Of a stretch of DNA of 39,550 nt, positions 16,573 to 25,523 are shown in pieces (position 1 is the first letter of the stretch; every line of letters begins with the position of its first letter). The notes beneath the pieces were generated by a model. It ran no database searches and was not told the origin of the DNA. It saw only the letters and a list, made by a program, of their open reading frames with translations. The DNA lies in NCBI GenBank assembly GCA_964613155.1, contig CAZTHP010000014.1, positions 1 through 39,550 of the forward strand, in the 5' to 3' direction. Made by a program: the position numbers and the translations under genes. Source of the stretch: TWA4 sp964613155. Lineage in GTDB: Bacteria > Bacillota > Clostridia > Lachnospirales > Lachnospiraceae.

Positions 16573-17778
16573 TTAGAATACTAAGTATGCAATACTTACT
16601 AATAATGCACTGTTAATACTTACAAATACACCACCGAGCATTGCTCTTACGATCAGACGTGAGATGGTTCCTCTCTTTTCGGGAGCCAGAACGCCGATAC
16701 CGCCGATACACATACCCATACTGGAGATGTTTGCAAAACCGCAAAGGGAAATTGTACAAACTAAAGCAGTTCTAGGATCTAAGGAAGCCAGTTTACCTGC
16801 TAAATCACCAAATGCGATGAATTCGTTCAGGATTAACTTGTTACCTAATAAAGCACCTTCCATTAAGATTGCATCGCCTTCTAATCCCATTAAGAAACCG
16901 AAAGGAGCAAAGATATAGGAGAAGATCTGAGATAAAGTAATACCAAACATACCTAAGAACAGGTTGATCAGTGCAACAACACCTACGAAACCAACGATAG
17001 ATGCACCGATGGAAATTACCATCTGAATACCAGTGTTTGTACCTTCGGAAAGAGCATCGATTACGTTTGTATTATTACCTTTATTATCCATTTTAACATC
17101 AGAAATAGAATTTACAGCTTCTGTCTGAGGGCAAATGATCTTTGCTACCATGATACTTCCGATCGGTACTAATGCACTTGCGATCAGCAGAGAGCTCATA
17201 GGGATACCCAGTGCAGAGTAACCACCTAAAATAGATGCGGACATACTACCCATACCAGAAACCAGAATTACAAAAATTTCACTGTCTGTTAAGCCACCGA
17301 TGTATTTTGCAACCAGAATCGGGCTGTCTGTGTGTCCTAAGAACATGTTTGCAACGGCTACGAAGCTTTCTACTTCTGTTGTACCCATCAATTTACCAAC
17401 TGCTTTACCGATCCATTTTACGATGAAACCGATTACACCCAGGTAGTACAGAGCACTTACTAAAGCAGAAACGAAAATGATGTTACCAAGACTCTGAACG
17501 ATGAATACATAGAGTCCAACTTCACCACCGGTAAAGAGGTCACCAAATACGAATTCCAGACCTTCATTACCACAGTTGATTACAGCTGTGATCGCATCCG
17601 ATAAAACAGTTACAATTTTCTGTCCCAGGGGAACTTTTACCATGATAAGTGCCATAATTAATTCTGCAACGATTGCTTTCGCAACTGTTTTCCAGGGGAT
17701 TGCTTTACGGTTGTAAGAAAGTAACCAGCAGATTGCCAAGCTGAGTGCCAGGCCAAGTACGTTTAATAAAATCTTCAT
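16573..17778 (-). CDS. nupC: Nucleoside permease, CNT family
   Basis: 401 residues, close to the usual bacterial CNT length of about 400. CNT proteins are cation-coupled nucleoside importers with eight or more membrane helices. Visible family features are VKVPLGQKIV near residue 50, GNEGLEFVFGDLF, ANMFLGHTDSPILVAKYI, GMGSMSASILGGYSALGIP and LNEFIAFGDLAG. It lies 27 nt after deoB in the nucleoside salvage operon, which supports nucleoside import. The exact nucleoside range cannot be read from sequence. Confidence 0.93.
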   Translation of the reverse strand: MKILLNVLGLALSLAICWLLSYNRKAIPWKTVAKAIVAELIMALIMVKVPLGQKIVTVLSDAITAVINCGNEGLEFVFGDLFTGGEVGLYVFIVQSLGNIIFVSALVSALYYLGVIGFIVKWIGKAVGKLMGTTEVESFVAVANMFLGHTDSPILVAKYIGGLTDSEIFVILVSGMGSMSASILGGYSALGIPMSSLLIASALVPIGSIMVAKIICPQTEAVNSISDVKMDNKGNNTNVIDALSEGTNTGIQMVISIGASIVGFVGVVALINLFLGMFGITLSQIFSYIFAPFGFLMGLEGDAILMEGALLGNKLILNEFIAFGDLAGKLASLDPRTALVCTISLCGFANISSMGMCIGGIGVLAPEKRGTISRLIVRAMLGGVFVSINSALLVSIAYLVF

Positions 17779-17805
17779 TTTTCATTCTCCATCTTTCTCT
17801 TTGGT

Positions 17806-18996
17806 TTATTTTAATTGTTCAAGAAGCGAAGTTCCGATTGTTCCTTCGGGCATTTTTACGCCAAAGTTTTCTGCAATTGTTGCACCGATTACTGCAAAAG
17901 TATCAGTATCTTCCAGTTTTCCGCTGCCTTTCATAGAAGGTGAGTAAGCAAGGAAGGGTACTCTTTCTCTTGTGTGATCTGTACCGGTATGAGTCGGGTC
18001 ATTTCCGTGATCTGCTGTGATGATCAGTAAGTCATCATCCTTCAGTAGGTTTAATAATTCTCCTAATTTCACGTCGAATCTTTCGATTTCCTGTGCATAG
18101 CCTTCTACATCACGGCGATGTCCCCATAAAGCGTCGAAGTCTACCAGGTTTACATAGCAAAGACCTTCAAAATCTCTCTTTGCGATTTCGATCGTCTGTT
18201 CCATACCATGAACGGAGCTCTTAGATTTATTGGATTCAGTCAAACCTTCACCATCGAAGATATCGAAGATCTTTCCAACGGAAATTACTTCATATCCAGC
18301 TTCTTTTAACGCGTCTAATGCAGTTTTTCCATAAGGTTTCAGTGCATAATCATGACGGTTTGCGGTTCTCTTGAATTCACCTTTTTTCTTACCAACGTAA
18401 GGTCTTGCGATAATACGTCCAACCTTCCATTCATCTTTCATGGTGATTTCACGAGCGATTTCACAGCAGCGATATAATTCATCCAGACCAAAGGTTTCTT
18501 CGTTTCCGCAGATCTGCAAAACAGAGTCAGCAGAAGTATAAACGATCATATGTCCTGTTGCAATTTCTTCTTCTGCCAGTTCATCCAGAATTTCGGTTCC
18601 GCTTGCGCTCTTATTGCCAATGATCGTACGTCCGGTTCTTTCAGAAAGTTCGTCTAACAGTTCCTTGGGAAATCCTGTTTCGGTAAAGGTTTTAAAAGGT
18701 GTTGTAATATGAAGTCCCATCATTTCCCAGTGACCAGTCATGGTATCTTTTCCAACGCTGGTTTCCAGTAAATTGGTGTAATATCCCATGGGATTTTCTA
18801 CTGCTTCTACCTGTTTTAAGGGATGAAGGTTTGCCATTCCCAGTTTCTGCAGATTGGGAATTTCAAAGGTATCACGAGACTGTGAAATATGTCCCAGTGT
18901 ATCTGTTCCTACATCACCGTAATCTGCGGCATCGGGCATTGCGCCTACGCCAAGAGAGTCCATAACCACTGTAAAAATCCGTTTATATTTACTCAT
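17806..18996 (-). CDS. deoB: Phosphopentomutase
   Basis: 396 residues, normal length. It interconverts ribose-1-phosphate or deoxyribose-1-phosphate with the 5-phosphates, linking PunA to DeoC and the pentose phosphate pathway. Alkaline-phosphatase-superfamily metal-site motifs are clear: VVMDSLGVGAMPDA at the N-terminus, KDTMTGHWEMMG with the phosphorylated threonine, and ADHGNDPTHTGTDHTRE near the C-terminus. Its ATG overlaps the TGA of the Crp/Fnr regulator gene (ATGA at 18993-18996), so the two are translationally coupled. Confidence 0.97.
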   Translation of the reverse strand: MSKYKRIFTVVMDSLGVGAMPDAADYGDVGTDTLGHISQSRDTFEIPNLQKLGMANLHPLKQVEAVENPMGYYTNLLETSVGKDTMTGHWEMMGLHITTPFKTFTETGFPKELLDELSERTGRTIIGNKSASGTEILDELAEEEIATGHMIVYTSADSVLQICGNEETFGLDELYRCCEIAREITMKDEWKVGRIIARPYVGKKKGEFKRTANRHDYALKPYGKTALDALKEAGYEVISVGKIFDIFDGEGLTESNKSKSSVHGMEQTIEIAKRDFEGLCYVNLVDFDALWGHRRDVEGYAQEIERFDVKLGELLNLLKDDDLLIITADHGNDPTHTGTDHTRERVPFLAYSPSMKGSGKLEDTDTFAVIGATIAENFGVKMPEGTIGTSLLEQLK

Positions 18997-19712
18997 TTTT
19001 CCTCCTTGTTGTCTTCTTCTTTCAACATCAGATATTGTTCGTATGAAATTGCGATCTTACCATTCTCCAGAGAAATAAAATGTTCTTTTTCCAAAGCGGC
19101 AATGTTTCGCTGCACACTGCGCAGATTAAAGCCGATCTTATCCGCTAATTCCGCCTGCGTTTTGGAAATCTTCAATTCCTGCTGGTCTACCTGGTCTCTT
19201 TCGTAAAGTTTTATCAAAAAATTGATCAGCCGCTCTCTGCATCCCATCAGTAAATATTCTCGATCCATCTTCCGTTCAAACGGCAAGGTCGCCAGAATAT
19301 TCTGAAGTCTGAGAAACAGTGCATTTTCATCATGCCGTATCCAGCGCAGATAACTATTTGCTGAAATCTTCAATAATTTACAATCTTTCGTAGTTCGGAT
19401 TGAGACACCATATTCCAAAGCGTTTGTAAACACTTCAAAATCACCCACAATATACATCCGGGTAAAATCCATAAAGGAATATACCCGACCTGTTTTTTGA
19501 TAATCAACCCCTGCAACTTCGCCCTGTAAAATGATATATACAGTATCGCGGGGATCGCCTGCCAGAATTAAATTTTTATTTTTCTTTAATTCTACATACG
19601 TCATTTCTTTTGCGATTGCTTCCGGCATATATTTAAACAGCTCATTTAAATAAGCTTGTCTGCCATTTCCAACCTTGGTGATGATGTCCAATACCTGCTT
19701 TTTTGATTCCAT
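18993..19712 (-). CDS. Crp/Fnr-family transcriptional regulator embedded in the nucleoside operon
   Basis: 239 residues. Residues about 20-130 form a cNMP-binding-like beta barrel (NKNLILAGDPRDTVYIILQGEVAG, VGDFEVFTNALEY). Residues about 165-215 form the winged HTH (SKTQAELADKIGFNLRSVQRNIAALEKEHFISLENG). No cysteine cluster typical of Fnr iron-sulfur proteins is seen, so an oxygen sensor is unlikely. It sits 33 nt after guaD and overlaps deoB by 4 nt, so it probably regulates the nucleoside operon in response to a metabolite, possibly a nucleotide. That role is inferred from position. Confidence 0.88.
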   Translation of the reverse strand: MESKKQVLDIITKVGNGRQAYLNELFKYMPEAIAKEMTYVELKKNKNLILAGDPRDTVYIILQGEVAGVDYQKTGRVYSFMDFTRMYIVGDFEVFTNALEYGVSIRTTKDCKLLKISANSYLRWIRHDENALFLRLQNILATLPFERKMDREYLLMGCRERLINFLIKLYERDQVDQQELKISKTQAELADKIGFNLRSVQRNIAALEKEHFISLENGKIAISYEQYLMLKEEDNKEEK

Positions 19713-19745
19713 CTCTCACTCCGATATGATTAAAAAAGCTGCAAA

Positions 19746-21020
19746 TTACTTTCCAAAGATCTTCTTTCCGTTAACAAATTTAGCTGTAATATTGCGGTCT
19801 TCTGCCAGATAAATGCAGCGCTCTAACCGTTCTTTTACGGTTAATTTCTGAGGATGTTTCAGGGATGCGTCATCTAAGACAACGACATCCAGTTCATATC
19901 CATTTTCGAAGCTACCGACGTTTCCAAAGAATGCACCGCCGCCTTTGGTCGCCAGATAGAAGACTTCTTCTACTGTCAGCGGAGCAGTTTCCTGATCGTA
20001 CAGACGCCATCTCAGTTTAGAACACTGTACTGCCATGGACATTGCTTTAAAAATGGATAAGGTAGAACCTGCTGCAACATCACTTCCTAATCCCACATGC
20101 AGTCCTTTGTCCAGATACTTTTTAATCGGTGCAACACCTGAGGACAGGTTGGCATTTGATTCTGGACAATGAGCAACGAATACCTGCTGTTTTCGCATTA
20201 ATTCGATTTCTTCGTCTCCACTGTGTACGCAGTGTGCCATAATAGAAGGGCAGTCATTTCCAAATAAACCGTAACGATCATAGGATTCTCCATAAAACTG
20301 AGTACCGGGACAAAGTTCCTTTACCCATTCGATTTCTCCCATGTTTTCGGATAAATGGGACTGCATCGGCAGATGATATTTTTTCTGCAGCTGTGATAAT
20401 TCCTGGAATAATTCATCGGTACAAGAGGGGGTAAAACGTGGTGTTAAAATGGGTTTCACGTTTTCGAATCCTGTACATCTTTGCAGCCATTTTTCGGTAT
20501 CTGCTGCGGATTCCTGCGCACTCTTTTCACATAAATATTCCGGGCTGTTGCGGTCCATATTGACCTTGCCGACATAAGATTTCAAGCCAGCTTTTTCCAG
20601 CTTTTCCATCAGTAAAAGAGTTGCTTCTGTATGAATTGTTCCAAAAATACATGCTCTTGTAGTTGCACTGGACAAAAGATCTTCCACAAAAATGTCATAA
20701 GACTTTTCTGCATATTCCAGATCACTGTACTTAGCTTCCTCTACAAAAGTATATGTGTTCAGCCAGTCGATCAATTCTAAATCCATCGCCAGGCCACGGA
20801 AGGGATACTGGGGGGCATGTACATGCAGATCAACTAATCCGGGGATAATGAGCTTCTTTTCATAATCGTAACACGGGAATGCTTCATATTTTTCCGGTAA
20901 GGTTTCAAAAACTCCTGCGCATACGTTGTTTTCACAAACGAGATATCCGTTCTCTGCAACACAAAGTTCATCTCTTGATCTGCTGTAGCAAATATCTCCC
21001 TTAATTACATAATTTCTCAC
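19746..21020 (-). CDS. guaD: Guanine deaminase
   Basis: 424 residues. An amidohydrolase-superfamily enzyme that converts guanine to xanthine plus ammonia. Metal and substrate motifs are in order: PGLVDLHVHAPQYPFRG, the guanine-deaminase-type IDWLNTYTFVEE, TPRFTPSCTDEL, QSHLSEN, IMAHCVHS and GLGSDVAAGS. These match guanine deaminase better than chlorohydrolase or S-adenosylhomocysteine deaminase relatives. It stands 67 nt after punA, so guanine released by phosphorolysis would be channelled toward xanthine and ammonia. Confidence 0.92.
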   Translation of the reverse strand: MRNYVIKGDICYSRSRDELCVAENGYLVCENNVCAGVFETLPEKYEAFPCYDYEKKLIIPGLVDLHVHAPQYPFRGLAMDLELIDWLNTYTFVEEAKYSDLEYAEKSYDIFVEDLLSSATTRACIFGTIHTEATLLLMEKLEKAGLKSYVGKVNMDRNSPEYLCEKSAQESAADTEKWLQRCTGFENVKPILTPRFTPSCTDELFQELSQLQKKYHLPMQSHLSENMGEIEWVKELCPGTQFYGESYDRYGLFGNDCPSIMAHCVHSGDEEIELMRKQQVFVAHCPESNANLSSGVAPIKKYLDKGLHVGLGSDVAAGSTLSIFKAMSMAVQCSKLRWRLYDQETAPLTVEEVFYLATKGGGAFFGNVGSFENGYELDVVVLDDASLKHPQKLTVKERLERCIYLAEDRNITAKFVNGKKIFGK

Positions 21021-21087
21021 AGCTGCTTCATTCCTTTCATCCTGTCCTTCTAAATAGCGAAGACTCTATCTCAATTAAACGAGATTC

Positions 21088-21900
21088 TTACATATTAACA
21101 ACAACTTTAGCAACCAGTGCTTTGAACGCTTTTGCTACACGGTCAGCAGTTTCCTGTACTTCTTTATGATCCAGTGCAACTTCAGAGATACCAGCTGCCA
21201 TGTTTGTGATGCAGGAAATACCGCATACTTCCATACCCATATGACGTGCTGTCATTGCTTCGCAAGCAGTACTCATACCGATTGCATCTGCACCCCAGAT
21301 CTGTGCCAGTCTTACTTCTGCGGGTGTTTCGTAGTTAGGACCTGTAAACTGTACGTAAACACCTTTCTGCAGTTCGATACCACATTCTTTTGCACAGTTT
21401 GTGATTACTTCCTGAAGACGTTTGCTGTAAACTTCGCTCATATCAGGGAATCTGGTTCCTAATTCTTCGATGTTGGGTCCGATCAGGGGACTGGGAACAC
21501 CTGTTGTTAAATGATCTGTGATCATCATCAGATCGCCAGGCTTAAAGTTTTTATTGCATCCACCTGCTGCGTTTGTTAACAGCAGTTTCTTTGCGCCCAT
21601 CATACCCATCAGACGAGTGGGAAGGACAACATCTGACATCGGATAACCTTCATAATAATGAACACGACCCTGCATGATCACAACGGGTGTTTCTTCAACA
21701 TAACCAAATACAAAACGGCCTTTGTGACCTTTTACGGTTGATACCGGGAAACCTTCGATATCGGTATATTCAATCGTATCTACAATTTTGATTTCATCGG
21801 CAAAATCGCCTAAGCCGGAGCCTAAAATTAAAGCAACCTCAGGTTTGAAATTTGTTTTTTCTCTTACACTTGCTAAACAGCTCATCAATTTGTTGTACAT
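21088..21900 (-). CDS. punA: Purine-nucleoside phosphorylase (type I, trimeric class)
   Basis: 270 residues, normal for the trimeric PNP/MTAP family. It phosphorolyses inosine or guanosine (and deoxy forms) to base plus (deoxy)ribose-1-phosphate. Motifs: LGSGLGDFADEI (phosphate loop), VKGHKGRFVFG, MQGRVHYYEGYPM, LTNAAGGCNKNFKPGDLMMI, VQFTGPNYETPAEVR and GMSTACEAMTARHMGMEVCGISCITNMAAG. It is the first gene of the five-gene nucleoside cluster. GGAAG lies upstream of the ATG at 21900. Confidence 0.95.
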   Translation of the reverse strand: MYNKLMSCLASVREKTNFKPEVALILGSGLGDFADEIKIVDTIEYTDIEGFPVSTVKGHKGRFVFGYVEETPVVIMQGRVHYYEGYPMSDVVLPTRLMGMMGAKKLLLTNAAGGCNKNFKPGDLMMITDHLTTGVPSPLIGPNIEELGTRFPDMSEVYSKRLQEVITNCAKECGIELQKGVYVQFTGPNYETPAEVRLAQIWGADAIGMSTACEAMTARHMGMEVCGISCITNMAAGISEVALDHKEVQETADRVAKAFKALVAKVVVNM

Positions 21901-22248
21901 GGTTCTACTTCCTTTCTTTACTCATCCTCTTTGGGATCTTTGATTTTTTATGAGAGAGCAACGATTCAGCCTGACTGAACGTTCCTTTTTCATCTTTTCT
22001 CATTTGTTATCATCTATGTCATCGATTTTTCTATCGTTTTTTTATAATCGGTCTTTCTGATTCTTTATTCCAATCGATTTTTCTGCCTGATTCTTTATTC
22101 TAAGCAATCTTTCTGCATTCCGAACCAGAGTTTGATCCTTTATGCTTTGCTATTCTGAGTTTATTTTTCATTTGGTATCTGCGGTGTCATCCATCGGATC
22201 TTCCACACTTTGCAGATACCAAATTTATTTAAAATAAGAATCCTTTTT
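21901..22248. promoter_or_regulatory. Leader of the nucleoside operon: candidate operator hairpin
   Basis: An inverted repeat AACG-a-TTCAG-cctga-CTGAA-CGTT occupies 21960-21983, upstream of punA. It could be an operator (for example for the embedded Crp/Fnr regulator) or a leader hairpin. Further up, CTGATTCTTTATTC occurs twice, 30 nt apart (22057 and 22087). I see no convincing promoter hexamers. The far end holds the glgD terminator-like hairpin (22170-22224). Confidence 0.4.
22170..22224 (-). terminator. Long perfect hairpin after glgD, without U-tract
   Basis: A 13-bp perfect stem (22170-22182 ATTTGGTATCTGC with 22212-22224) encloses a 29-nt loop, 25 nt past the glgD stop. No U-run follows on either strand, so efficient intrinsic termination is doubtful; it could stabilise the glg mRNA 3' end. 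Confidence 0.45.
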
Positions 22249-23394
22249 TTATACGGTATATCCTTTTACAATGTAAATCGGATAACTTTCTTCACCTTTC
22301 AGATTTTTTCCAGCGGAAATTGTAACATCTTTATCGGTGATCAGATATTCAACGTCAGCGCCTGCTTCTACTACGGTATCCTGCATCAGAATACAGTTCT
22401 TTACAACGGCACCTTTTTCCACTTTAACACCACGGAACAGAACACTGTTGATTACTTCGCCTTCGATCACGCAGCCATCTGCTACCATTGCATTTTTCAC
22501 ATGAGAATCTTTCAGATAGCGAGTCGGGTTATCATCGCGAACCTTTGTGTAGATCGGTGCACCGTCAAATAACGCATCCAGATTTTCATCTTTTAACAGT
22601 TTCATATTTTCATCAAAATAGCTGTTGATGCTGCAGATGCGAGCAACATAACCGGTGTATTCATATCCCTGGATGTTTAAGCTATCTTTCTGTCTCCACA
22701 GTACGTCTCTGGTAAAATGTGTAAAGCCATGATCAAATGCATCTTTTACCAGTTTTATTAGTAATTCGCGTTCTGCCACAAAAATATTCATGGATAAATG
22801 GTGAACACCTTCTTTGGGATTTACATGAATTTCGGTAATCCGTCCATCTTCCAGATCAAAGGAGTAATAGTAATCCTTATTGACATCCTCTGATTTCAAA
22901 AAGCTTTCCGGCAGTGCTTCATCATGGTAAGCAATCGTCACATCAGCACCGTTTTTCTGGTGTGCAGCGATCATTGCACGAAAATCAAAATTAACTGCCA
23001 GGTTAGAATCACACATTACCACATATTTTTCATCGCGTGAGGTTAAATAACGCATGATATTCGCCAGAGATTCTACACGACCATGTGAAAGCTTGGTACG
23101 ATTTTCTGCAAAAGGAGGGAAAATCTGAACACCTCCATTTTTTCTTGCTAAATCCCATTCACGTCCTGTTCCGATATGGTTCATCAGAGACAGATAGTTG
23201 CGGTTCGGCAGGATTGCGATGTTGTCGATTCCGCAGTTGGACATACTGGATAAGAGAAAATCCACCAGACGATAACGGCTTGCAAAGGGTAAAGAAGCCA
23301 TTAAACGCAGATCAATAAGTTCGGAAACCAGTGCATCAAAGCTGTTCGGGAAAATAATTCCAATTGCATTTTCATTTACTGCTGTATTTAACAT
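22249..23394 (-). CDS. glgD: Glucose-1-phosphate adenylyltransferase, regulatory subunit GlgD
   Basis: 381 residues. It has the nucleotidyltransferase fold followed by a left-handed beta-helix (VIEGEVINSVLFRGVKVEKGAVVKNC). The N-terminal catalytic loop is degraded: instead of AGGxGxRL it reads IIFPNSFDALVSELI, and the pyrophosphorylase lysine region is replaced, the hallmark of GlgD. Substrate-site remnants such as RYRLVDFLLSSMSNCGI and EWDLARKNGGVQIFPPF remain. In Firmicutes GlgD modulates GlgC in a heteromer that makes ADP-glucose for glycogen. The start overlaps the glgC stop by 7 nt, consistent with stoichiometric co-translation. Confidence 0.93.
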   Translation of the reverse strand: MLNTAVNENAIGIIFPNSFDALVSELIDLRLMASLPFASRYRLVDFLLSSMSNCGIDNIAILPNRNYLSLMNHIGTGREWDLARKNGGVQIFPPFAENRTKLSHGRVESLANIMRYLTSRDEKYVVMCDSNLAVNFDFRAMIAAHQKNGADVTIAYHDEALPESFLKSEDVNKDYYYSFDLEDGRITEIHVNPKEGVHHLSMNIFVAERELLIKLVKDAFDHGFTHFTRDVLWRQKDSLNIQGYEYTGYVARICSINSYFDENMKLLKDENLDALFDGAPIYTKVRDDNPTRYLKDSHVKNAMVADGCVIEGEVINSVLFRGVKVEKGAVVKNCILMQDTVVEAGADVEYLITDKDVTISAGKNLKGEESYPIYIVKGYTV

Positions 23395-24611
23395 TGTACT
23401 TCTCCTTCCTTTACATGTTCTTTTACCATTGCGTTAGGACCAATTTTTGCACGTGCGCCGATCCATACACCAGAACCGATCGTTGCAACACCTGATACAG
23501 TCTGACCATCTTCTGTTTCTTCCGGCATTGCACCAACAACAGCCTGTTCTCCTACGATTACATTTTCTGCAATAATGCAGTGCTTAACAACGGCACCTGC
23601 ACGAATTGTTGTACCACCCATGATAACTGCATCTTCTACCACTGCGCCTTCTTCTACGGTAACACCTGCAAATAAGATGGAGTGATTAACTTCACCGTAA
23701 ATCCGGCATCCGTCTGTAATCATGGAATCTTTTACAACTGCTGTGTCAGATACTTTATGTGCTGTCATACCGCTGTTTCGGCTGTAGATCTTCCATGCAT
23801 CATCAAACAGGTTGATACCGCTGTGTTCCGGATCTAAAACTTCCATATTAGCTTCCCACAGAGAAGGAATCGTTCCTACATCTTTCCAGTAACCATCAAA
23901 GCGGTATGCATACATGCTTTTTCCATCTTTTAACAGATTCGGAATAATATTTTTACCAAAATCATTTTCAGATTCCGGATCATTTTCATCATCAATCAAG
24001 TACTGACGAAGTACTTCCCATTTAAAAATGTAATTACCCATTGAAGCCAGATTGGATTTCGGATTCTTGGGTTTTTCCTGGAATTCTGTAATCTTGCTGT
24101 TTTCATCTGTTACCATCAGACCAAAACGAGAAGCATCATCCCACGGAACTTCCATAACAGCTACGCTGAAATCGGCTCCTTTTTCTTTATGAAAACGAAG
24201 AAAATCACTATAATCCTGTTTGCAGATCTGATCACCGGAAAGAATGATTACATATTCCGGATTATAACGATCAATAAAAGAAATATGCTGATAAATTGCA
24301 TTTGCCGTTCCCTTGAACCAATCGGAACCACTCGCTTTCTGATAGGGAGGCAGTACATGAACTCCACCATACAGACGGTCCAGATCCCAGGGCTGTCCAT
24401 TTCCAATATACTCATTCAGAACTAACGGCTGATACTGTGTTAAAATTCCAACGGTATCAATACCAGAATTCACACAATTTGATAACGGGAAATCAATGAT
24501 CCGATATTTCCCACCAAAAGGAACTGCAGGTTTTGCCAGATTCTGCGTCAATGCATAAAGTCTGGAACCTTGTCCGCCAGCAAGAAGCATTGCAACTATC
24601 TCTTTTGCCAT
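23388..24611 (-). CDS. glgC: Glucose-1-phosphate adenylyltransferase, catalytic subunit GlgC
   Basis: 407 residues. Catalyses ATP + glucose-1-phosphate to ADP-glucose + PPi, the committed step of glycogen synthesis. Motifs: AMLLAGGQGSRLYALT, KPAVPFGGKYRIIDFPLSN, YIILSGDQICKQDY and EFQEKPKNPKSN, then a beta-helix C-terminus (VVEDAVIMGGTTIRAGAVV). No glycogen synthase, branching enzyme or phosphorylase gene lies in this window. A weak promoter (TTGAAA at 24784-24789, TACAAT at 24763-24768, 15-nt spacer) and the palindrome ACGACActTGTCGT (24791-24804) lie upstream. Confidence 0.96.
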   Translation of the reverse strand: MAKEIVAMLLAGGQGSRLYALTQNLAKPAVPFGGKYRIIDFPLSNCVNSGIDTVGILTQYQPLVLNEYIGNGQPWDLDRLYGGVHVLPPYQKASGSDWFKGTANAIYQHISFIDRYNPEYVIILSGDQICKQDYSDFLRFHKEKGADFSVAVMEVPWDDASRFGLMVTDENSKITEFQEKPKNPKSNLASMGNYIFKWEVLRQYLIDDENDPESENDFGKNIIPNLLKDGKSMYAYRFDGYWKDVGTIPSLWEANMEVLDPEHSGINLFDDAWKIYSRNSGMTAHKVSDTAVVKDSMITDGCRIYGEVNHSILFAGVTVEEGAVVEDAVIMGGTTIRAGAVVKHCIIAENVIVGEQAVVGAMPEETEDGQTVSGVATIGSGVWIGARAKIGPNAMVKEHVKEGEVQC

Positions 24612-24933
24612 AATTTTTCTCCTTTACAACCTTTCACAACATGTTTTCTTTTTTACATTTTCTTCTTTTTTCGACGCTTTGCCGTTTTTCACAGCTTTTG
24701 CTGCTTTTTCTTTTTGTTGTTTTCAACAATTTTGATTATCGCCTCAACGATATTGTAGTTATATTGTATATAAATTGTTTTTCTTTCAAAACGACACTTG
24801 TCGTAATTCACAACCTTTTTTGCACGTCTTTTTGCACAATTTATTTCTTGCTTTTTTGGCTATTTTTCACAATTCTCAGCAAAAAGTTCCTTTTTTCACT
24901 CCTTACACTACTTGTAGTTTCCTTTTCCTTTTC

Positions 24934-25205
24934 AATCATATAGTTCCGCTTTTATTCCCGTTTCATTTCCGATCATCTAGTTCTGTTTTCGTTCCCGTTC
25001 GATTTCCGATCATCTAGTTCTGTTTTCGTTTCCGTTCAATTTCTGATCATCTAGTTCCGTTTTCGTTCCCGTTCGATTTCTGATCCTCTAGTTCTGTTTT
25101 CGTTCCCGTTCGATTTCTGATCATCTAGTTCTGTTTTCGTTCCCGTTCGATTTCTGATCATCTAGTTCCGTTTTCATTCCCGTTCAATTTTCAATCATCT
25201 AGTTG
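24934..25205. repeat. 37-bp tandem repeat array (seven units plus a partial eighth)
   Basis: Units begin at 24934, 24971, 25008, 25045, 25082, 25119, 25156 and 25193, exactly 37 bp apart with no spacers. The conserved core starts GATCATCTAGTTCTGTTTTC, and the 3' part is CGTTCCCGTTCGATTTCT. Outer copies are more diverged than inner ones, as expected from slippage growth. It lies between glgC and the YcxB-like gene. Without unique spacers and cas genes it is not CRISPR. It could hold repeated protein-binding sites or be neutral. Confidence 0.92.
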
Positions 25206-25523
25206 ACTTTCGCATAAGATTTTACTATACTAAGTTGCGTAAAAAATCGTTGTTAAGAACTTTTGGCTATAGACCACAGTATCCTATAGCCCTATAGTAT
25301 CACACATTCTCAAAAAAAACAAATAGAGCTGAGAATATGGAAACCCAAACAAAAAAAGAGCGAAAGAACATCCCAAACTTTGATCCAAAGCCTTGAACTT
25401 TCACTCAAAATAAAACACTGCAAAAGACACTTCCAGATTCAAAAGCTTACAATCTACACTTGAAAATCCAGACTTGAAAACAAAAATTTAACAAAAATTT
25501 AATCAGAAAGGCTTTTATACGCT
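25206..25523. other. AT-rich gene-free stretch upstream of the YcxB-like gene
   Basis: Contains a hairpin GGCTATAG/CTATAGCC (25265-25272 with 25284-25291) and a 7-bp inverted repeat ATTCTCA/TGAGAAT just after it. No convincing promoter hexamers were found. Confidence 0.4.

Noticed and set aside
24641..25017. Phe/Leu-rich open frames upstream of glgC
   Set aside because: They arise from T-rich intergenic DNA and the repeat array; no start signal or family resemblance.
24934..25205. Possible CRISPR array (37-bp repeat period)
   Set aside because: Units are directly adjacent with no unique spacers, and no cas genes are nearby; it is a tandem repeat.
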